Positions 59,353 through 64,000 of a stretch of 64,000 nt of DNA are shown here, piece after piece; within the stretch, counting starts at the first letter, position 1, and each line of letters begins with the position of its first letter. The translations under genes were made by a program, and so were the position numbers. The DNA comes from Halobacillus mangrovi (GTDB lineage: Bacteria > Bacillota > Bacilli > Bacillales > Halobacillaceae): the NCBI RefSeq assembly GCF_002097535.1, contig NZ_CP020772.1:2728001-2792000 (forward strand), written 5' to 3'. The notes under the pieces are model-generated. The model saw only the letters and a program-made list of their open reading frames with translations, ran no database searches and had not been told where the DNA came from.

Positions 59353-61311
59353 ATGGAACAAAACCATAACAAGAGGATGGAGGCAGAACTCACCCCTTTT
59401 CGCAAGGATGCCACAAAGAAAACGAAAAAAATTAACGAATTTATAAAAACGAACCTTCCGTGGGAAAGATTGAAGGTTGAACAGGAGTGGGCTACGAGAA
59501 ATGTGCTGAAAAGCGTCTCCCTCCCCGTTATCAAACCAGATGACTCGTTTCTCCCTGTTTGGGATTTAAAACGCTATGAATTCCTGTTGAAAGACAAACT
59601 TCCTTCATCCGTTAACCCAAAACTATGGCACCAGGGAAAACTAAATTTAAATGCCGGTCTTTTCCAAGTGACAGAAAACATTTACCAGGTCAGAGGATTT
59701 GATCTTGCTAACTTGAGTATTATTCGCGGAAAGACAGGCTGGATTGTTATCGACTGCCTCACAAGCAGAGAAACAGCAGAAGCCGCTTTTGAATTAATCG
59801 ACAGCTATTTTGGAAAGTTCCCGATTAGTGCCATCATCTTTTCTCATTCACACGTCGATCATTATGGGGGTGTTGATGGAGTCCTGAATAGCGGAACTAC
59901 CGATGATGTAAAAATTTATGCACCAAGCGGCTTTTTAAGTGCAGCCCTGGAAGAGAATGTGACCGCAGGTGTGGCCATGTCGAGACGAGGATTATACATG
60001 TATGGTGAGGTGCTGCCTCGTGGAGAAAAAGGTCAAGTAGACAGCGGCATTGGAAAGTATGTATCCACTGGTGTTGTGACTTTAGTCCATTCTGCTGAAG
60101 AAATTTCACTATCCAGGAATGAATCCTATGTAGAGAAAGTCATCGATGGTGTTAGAGTGCAATTCCAACTCACCCCGGATACAGAAGCTCCAGCTGAGAT
60201 GAATACGTTTATCCCTGAAGAAAAAAGCCTTTGTATTGCAGAGAACTGTACAGCTTCGCTTCATAACATTTATACATTACGCGGAGCTGAAGTGCGGGAC
60301 CCCGTCGCTTGGGCTAAATATATCCAACAGGCCATTGAGCTATTTGGAGAACAATTGACATCTGTATTTGAAGTGCATAATTGGCCAAGACACGGGAGAG
60401 AATACTGCATCGATTATATGGAAAAACAGCGAGACATGTACCAATATATAAATGATCAAACACTAAGATTGATCAACCAAGGCTATACTATCGATCAAGT
60501 AGGAAGAATGGTAACCTTTCCTGAAAGTTTAAAAGACGAGTGGTTTAACAGCTCTTTTTATGGAACGGTCAATCATAATTCTAAAGCAGTATACCAAAAA
60601 TATATGGGATGGTACAACGGAAACCCTGTCGATTTAAACAAGCTGCTCCCGGAAGAGTCATCAAAAAAATATGTGGATTTTATGGGTGGAGAGGAAGAAG
60701 TCATCAAAAAAGCTAATGAAAGCTTTAGAGATGGTGATTACCAATGGGTAGCTGAAGTTACCAAGCACGTTATCTTCGCAAACCCATCCAATAAGAATGC
60801 CAAATACCTTTGCGCGGATGCTCTGGAGCAGCTTGGCTACATCGCAGAATCCGGGCCATGGCGTAATGAGTATTTGATGGGGGCTCAAGAACTTCGTTAT
60901 GGAATTATTCCTATACAGCAATCTACCATCACAACAGAGGTTTTGGATATCATGACACTCGAACAAGTGTTGAACATGTTGAGTATCCGTATAAACGGAT
61001 TGATCGCTGGGGAGTATGACTTCAAATTGAACTTCATTATTCCGGATAGAAAAGAAGGAGCCTTGACGGAGATTAAACGAGGCATCTTCCGTTACTTATC
61101 TAATGAATTAAAAGAGGATCAAGTTAAGGTCATCATGAGTAAAGAAACCTTATATGAGTTAGCCACCACCAACAACCGTCCTTCTCCTTCTTCGATCAAA
61201 GTCATAGGAAATATTCAAAAGTGGCATCAATTTTTATGGGCTCTTGATCAAATAGACACAGACTTCCCTATTATGACGCCCTTGAGTAAAAAAAGAACCA
61301 ATGATTTGTAA
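59353..61311 (+). CDS. Alkyl/aryl-sulfatase (SdsA/BDS1-type metallo-beta-lactamase fold)
   Basis: 652 residues. The N-terminal MBL-fold domain has H165-S-H167-V-D169-H170 (SHSHVDHYGGVDGV) and further metal ligands (AENCTASLHN, EVHNWPRHG). A dimerisation helix block (about 430-530) and an SCP2-like C-terminal domain follow, as in SdsA1. It hydrolyses alkyl sulfates such as SDS, giving alcohol and sulfate. No signal peptide, unlike the secreted enzyme of Pseudomonas. Plus strand, inside the repeat region. Confidence 0.9.
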   Translation: MEQNHNKRMEAELTPFRKDATKKTKKINEFIKTNLPWERLKVEQEWATRNVLKSVSLPVIKPDDSFLPVWDLKRYEFLLKDKLPSSVNPKLWHQGKLNLNAGLFQVTENIYQVRGFDLANLSIIRGKTGWIVIDCLTSRETAEAAFELIDSYFGKFPISAIIFSHSHVDHYGGVDGVLNSGTTDDVKIYAPSGFLSAALEENVTAGVAMSRRGLYMYGEVLPRGEKGQVDSGIGKYVSTGVVTLVHSAEEISLSRNESYVEKVIDGVRVQFQLTPDTEAPAEMNTFIPEEKSLCIAENCTASLHNIYTLRGAEVRDPVAWAKYIQQAIELFGEQLTSVFEVHNWPRHGREYCIDYMEKQRDMYQYINDQTLRLINQGYTIDQVGRMVTFPESLKDEWFNSSFYGTVNHNSKAVYQKYMGWYNGNPVDLNKLLPEESSKKYVDFMGGEEEVIKKANESFRDGDYQWVAEVTKHVIFANPSNKNAKYLCADALEQLGYIAESGPWRNEYLMGAQELRYGIIPIQQSTITTEVLDIMTLEQVLNMLSIRINGLIAGEYDFKLNFIIPDRKEGALTEIKRGIFRYLSNELKEDQVKVIMSKETLYELATTNNRPSPSSIKVIGNIQKWHQFLWALDQIDTDFPIMTPLSKKRTNDL

Positions 61312-61317
61312 ACATAA

Positions 61318-61351
61318 AAACAAGTAATATCGTGTGCGATATTACTTGTTT
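61318..61351 (+). terminator. Terminator of the alkylsulfatase gene
   Basis: A 15-bp perfect stem, AAACAAGTAATATCG and CGATATTACTTGTTT, with a 4-base loop. Confidence 0.9.
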
Positions 61352-61460
61352 TCTTATCACAGCTTTATATCGGAAAGGGCGATGGCGTTTTCGAATGCAA
61401 CTAGAACTCATGCATCATTTTGTTGAATATTACGAAATCAACTCTTCAACAAAGTGAAAA

Positions 61461-61519
61461 AGCGATCGTTTATATTGAACAATCGCCCCCGATAAAGTAA
61501 GACTTGATTTCAAGGTATT
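61461..61519 (+). repeat. Array repeat copy H
   Basis: AACAATCGCCCCCG, GTAAGACTTG, ATTTCAAGGTAT. CTTGATTTCAAG inside is a perfect small palindrome. On the minus strand GCGATTGTT pairs with AAACGATCGC and TTTTT follows. Confidence 0.7.
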
Positions 61520-61641
61520 TTGTATAAATTATTAACTAACGCACCTTTCAGCGCTGTAAGTGATTGACATTATTCCACTCTTATTCGAAAGTAACTACCA
61601 AGTCACATGTTAAATCTTCGTGACTTGATTTACTCTTATAC

Positions 61642-61947
61642 TTAAGTATTCTTTTTAGTAAATAGTTTTCCAATTGTAAATATAAGCCCTATGAAGAAAT
61701 GTATTAATCCATTACCTACTGTAACAAGACCTACAAAAGCTGCCATTATTGCTCCTCCTTGACCGGAGTTACCAGGTCCTATCAGAAATCCACCAACAGC
61801 AAAGCCAAGCCCAACGCCAAAAATTGCTAATAAAAGACCAGAAGCCCAGAGGGGAAAATTCCCTCTTCTATGCCAATTGATTGCGTATATGTTTGCTGGG
61901 ATTATCAATGCTGCAAGAAATAACCACATTAGTACGTCATAAGCCAT
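61642..61947 (-). CDS. Small membrane protein, three helices
   Basis: 101 residues with helices near 5-24, 32-58 (glycine-rich) and 68-93. TAGGAGG lies before the ATG. No family recognised. Between repeats H and I. Confidence 0.68.
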   Translation of the reverse strand: MAYDVLMWLFLAALIIPANIYAINWHRRGNFPLWASGLLLAIFGVGLGFAVGGFLIGPGNSGQGGAIMAAFVGLVTVGNGLIHFFIGLIFTIGKLFTKKNT

Positions 61948-61991
61948 ACAATCCCTCCTAAAATACTTATGTTTAATATAATTAATATAGA

Positions 61992-62050
61992 AGGACGAGT
62001 ACTCTTTTAAACAATAGCCCCCATTAGTTGAAGACTCGAAATCAAGATAA
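61992..62050 (+). repeat. Array repeat copy I
   Basis: AACAATAGCCCCCATTAG, TTGAAGACTCG, AAATCAAGATAA; near consensus, 43 bases after the stop of the 136-aa gene. Confidence 0.75.
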
Positions 62051-62092
62051 ACTCTATAAATACCCTTCCTTAAATATTTTTATTAGTAAATA

Positions 62093-62503
62093 TCATGGTA
62101 AAGGGTAATCAATGACTTTCAGGATTAAATATACGATTCCAACTAAAATAAATGGAGCGAGTGTAGTCAGACAAATAAACAAAAACTTTTTAACTTCTTG
62201 CTTAGGAATTAACTGTTTTACTCTTTTACTAAACAACCAAGTCAAAAATAAAATAATACCAGAAATCCCTAAAAAGTACCCGCTAACATACTCTGGACTC
62301 TCCCCAGTTAATTCAATAAGATATATTCCGGTAATGATACTGAAAATTATAACTGTTGATATGATCACTTTAAATTTCCACAGCCACCACATTATTCTAA
62401 AGTGCTTTATACCTTCTATAAAATCACCTCTTATCACTTCTAATTTTTCCTTCAAAAATTCGATTAGCCTTTTAATCGTATATAATCCCCTTTCTTTTAT
62501 CAT
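62093..62503 (-). CDS. Membrane protein with four helices
   Basis: 136 residues: charged N-terminal helix (EFLKEKLEVIRGDFIEG), then membrane segments near 42-66, 72-92 and 106-131. The ribosome site (AAGGTAAG) is moderate. No family recognised. Part of the minus-strand series; repeat I follows its stop. The 62504-62663 gap shows nothing. Confidence 0.6.
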   Translation of the reverse strand: MIKERGLYTIKRLIEFLKEKLEVIRGDFIEGIKHFRIMWWLWKFKVIISTVIIFSIITGIYLIELTGESPEYVSGYFLGISGIILFLTWLFSKRVKQLIPKQEVKKFLFICLTTLAPFILVGIVYLILKVIDYPLP

Positions 62504-62663
62504 GACTCTCTTACCTTTAATACCAAATAAGTTAATGATAATACCAGAAGCTAACTCTAAGTGTGGATTCTAACACGAGATCAATATCTATTACTTTTAG
62601 AAGAGTATAGCAAATGTTATTGGATATATAATTGAACAAAATAAAATAAGTAGACGAAAAAAT

Positions 62664-63066
62664 CCTAGACTCTCCCGACAATGGGAAACCGGCACAAAAA
62701 GCAAAGGCAGCCTTATTGGAACGATCTTCTGCTTCTACCCAATTTTGTTGGATTGCTTTTCGAGAGAACTTTTCTAATTCAGGATTAAAATGAATTCTAT
62801 ACCATCCTGGTAATTAATTGACTGAACTTCTTTATTTACTGGGGCCCAAAAATCATAGGCTTGCATAGAATTGTTACCTAGCAATTTTGCTTTTTGGTTT
62901 AAGTATCGACCCCATCCACAGAATCTTCCGTATTTCCAATAAGAACCTCTAACTTCGTTACTTCCTGATCTATCTCATTTAAATGATTATGTATAACAAC
63001 TGAATCTGAAGACACGTTAAAAATTGAGTTGATTTCCCATCTTTCTGGATACATGAATTCCTCCAT
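62664..63066 (-). pseudogene. Frameshifted gene of unknown family
   Basis: The start at 63066 has ACGGAGGAG 5-6 bases upstream and reads MEEFMYPERWEINSIFNVS to about LIGNTE. Then the sense moves to another frame (GRFCGWGRYLNQKAKLLG, DFWAPVNKEVQSINYQDG) and, after GAATTC at about 62790, to a third (HFNPELEKFSRKAIQQNW, ending FPLSGES). Each part is protein-like and together they give about 130 residues, so two frameshifts are inferred. Left end is uncertain. Between the 136-aa gene and repeat J. Confidence 0.5.
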
Positions 63067-63200
63067 CCAATCTCCTCCGTTTATAAATATTTCCATATAA
63101 TTCAGAATAACAGAATATACGTTCTCGTCCCAGCTCATTTAAGACATTAAAAAGTGTACTCTGACTTAATGAGTACACTAAGTAATGATCCAATTAATTT

Positions 63201-63240
63201 TTAGATACCCCCGTTTATGTAAGACTCGAAATCAAGATAA
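63201..63240 (+). repeat. Array repeat copy J
   Basis: TAGATACCCCCGTTTATG, TAAGACTCG, AAATCAAGATAA; 18 bases after the VOC stop. Confidence 0.75.
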
Positions 63241-63258
63241 TTGAATAACATCTTATGA

Positions 63259-63654
63259 TTATAGGGCAACAAATTCTACTTTTATCCTATCCGGGTCTTC
63301 AAAGTAAACCGCATAATAATCCTCACCACCTGCAAAAGGATGTTCGTTTTCGTATAAAATATTTATACCTCTCTCCTTGAGCATTTTTGTCATTTTGTCT
63401 ACTCTTTCACGTGAAGATGCGTGAAAAGCCAAATGATTTAAACCAGTCCTGCATCTGTGGTAAGGTACGTCTAAAAACTTATTTTTTGTTTGGACAAACA
63501 CTAAATAAGTTTCTCCTAACTTCCAACTTTGTCCCTCATCCCATTTTTGATAAGACTGGTAACCTAACTCTTCCAAAAACCAGCGCCAAAATGATTCTGA
63601 CTTCTTTAAATTGGAAACATAAATTTCTACATGATGAAGTAAGCCTTCACTCAC
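63259..63654 (-). CDS. VOC-family protein (array gene)
   Basis: 131 residues of the glyoxalase/dioxygenase fold: LLHHVEIYVSNLKKSESFW, LNHLAFHASSRERVDKM, and YAVYFEDPDRIKVEFVA. The metal-binding His/His/Glu are in place (HHVEI, HLAFH, VEF), which suits a lactoylglutathione-lyase-like or fosfomycin-type metalloenzyme. GTG start with GGGGAGG 5 bases upstream. Flanked by repeats J and K. Confidence 0.87.
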   Translation of the reverse strand: MSEGLLHHVEIYVSNLKKSESFWRWFLEELGYQSYQKWDEGQSWKLGETYLVFVQTKNKFLDVPYHRCRTGLNHLAFHASSRERVDKMTKMLKERGINILYENEHPFAGGEDYYAVYFEDPDRIKVEFVAL

Positions 63655-63702
63655 TAAAACCTCCCCTTCCTATGCATAATTACATCATAACAATGTCAGA
63701 TT

Positions 63703-63748
63703 TATTAAAGAATCGCCCCCATTTGCTTAAGACTCGATTTCAAGATAA
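63703..63748 (+). repeat. Array repeat copy K
   Basis: AGAATCGCCCCCATTTGC, TTAAGACTCG, ATTTCAAGATAA; 31 bases after the stop of the 51-aa gene to its right. Confidence 0.75.
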
Positions 63749-63779
63749 TATTAGTCACTAGTAAAGAAACTACTATTTA

Positions 63780-63935
63780 TTAAAATTTATCTTTTTTCTT
63801 TTTCCCAATGTTATAACCCGTAATAATACCAGCAATAGTAAAGATAAGTATGCCCTCATCAAAGTCATCGAAAATCAATCCAAAGCCTGTCCAGACTACT
63901 AGAAAAGCTAATATTGAACTTATTAAAGCTCTCAA
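63780..63935 (-). CDS. Small two-helix membrane protein, 51 aa
   Basis: A TTG start with GAGAGGTGG 6-7 bases above; RALISSILAFLVVWTGFGLI, then FDDFDEGILIFTIAGIITG and a basic tail (KKKKDKF). Not recognised. It is the rightmost gene seen in the repeat series and repeat K follows its stop. Confidence 0.58.
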   Translation of the reverse strand: MRALISSILAFLVVWTGFGLIFDDFDEGILIFTIAGIITGYNIGKKKKDKF

Positions 63936-64000
63936 CTTACCCCACCTCTCCCCAAGTACTCTTCTTTGTGCACCTACCCGGTTTTTAACTATGTATTGAG

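Noticed and set aside
62112..62573. 153-codon plus-strand frame
   Set aside because: Antisense to the four-helix membrane protein, which has the better membrane pattern and continues the minus-strand series.
52027..63748. Array repeats as true integron attC sites
   Set aside because: The 7-bp GTTRRRY/RYYYAAC pair cannot be placed consistently, the copies are short, and no integrase gene is in the window.
1..64000. CRISPR arrays, tRNA or rRNA genes, prophage
   Set aside because: No regular short repeat-spacer pattern, no cloverleaf or rRNA signature and no phage structural genes were seen; the 52-64 kb repeats are separated by genes, not spacers.

Overview
The window comes from a low-GC, endospore-forming Firmicute of the Bacillaceae. 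The evidence is strong AGGAGG-type ribosome binding sites, hairpin plus U-run terminators, and spore genes (Spo0M, a GerPA/PF-type protein, a Spo0E-type phosphatase, a YjcZ-type peptide). Two BCCT betaine-type carriers suggest a salt-exposed organism; a Halobacillus-like genus is an inference, not something read directly. No rRNA, tRNA, CRISPR array or complete insertion sequence was seen.

Layout. 0-10 kb: envelope genes (amidase with one SLH motif, zinc-ribbon protein plus HtrA-like protease, 3D-domain protein), a candidate small RNA, a YeeE/YedE sulfur transporter, and a TetR/MFS efflux pair with two identical operators. 9.7-10.6 kb: gene-free, with three palindromic MITE-like repeats, one of them split by a second palindromic insertion. 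10.8-26.4 kb: mixed housekeeping and sporulation genes. 26.7-31.2 kb: an arsenic region with two ArsR regulators, ArsB, ArsC, an ArsP-like permease, a PAT-type acetyltransferase that may be ArsN1, and two small Cys-rich proteins; the ArsR operator motif occurs four times. 31.3-32.8 kb: a sodium-type BCCT carrier. 33-41.8 kb: a complete laminarin (beta-1,3-glucan) locus with GH16 laminarinase, GH1 beta-glucosidase, LacI regulator and sugar ABC transporter, tied together by copies of one LacI palindrome. 41.9-51.9 kb: Rrf2 regulator, nitroreductase, D-Ala-D-Ala carboxypeptidase, transporters, an esterase, an HNH protein and a DinB-like protein.

52-64 kb is the most unusual part. Small single genes, nearly all on the minus strand (VOC proteins, GNAT, small membrane proteins, a lipoprotein, a CPBP protease, decayed genes), alternate with at least eleven copies of an approximately 40-60 bp repeat in one orientation. 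The repeat usually lies 18-60 bp after a minus-strand stop codon. A rifampin ADP-ribosyltransferase and an alkylsulfatase on the plus strand are in the same stretch. The architecture resembles a gene-cassette array, but no integrase is visible and the repeat is not a clear attC.

Three genes (DUF421, DUF817, YdeI-like) are each cut by one in-frame stop codon that a single G:C to A:T change would explain.
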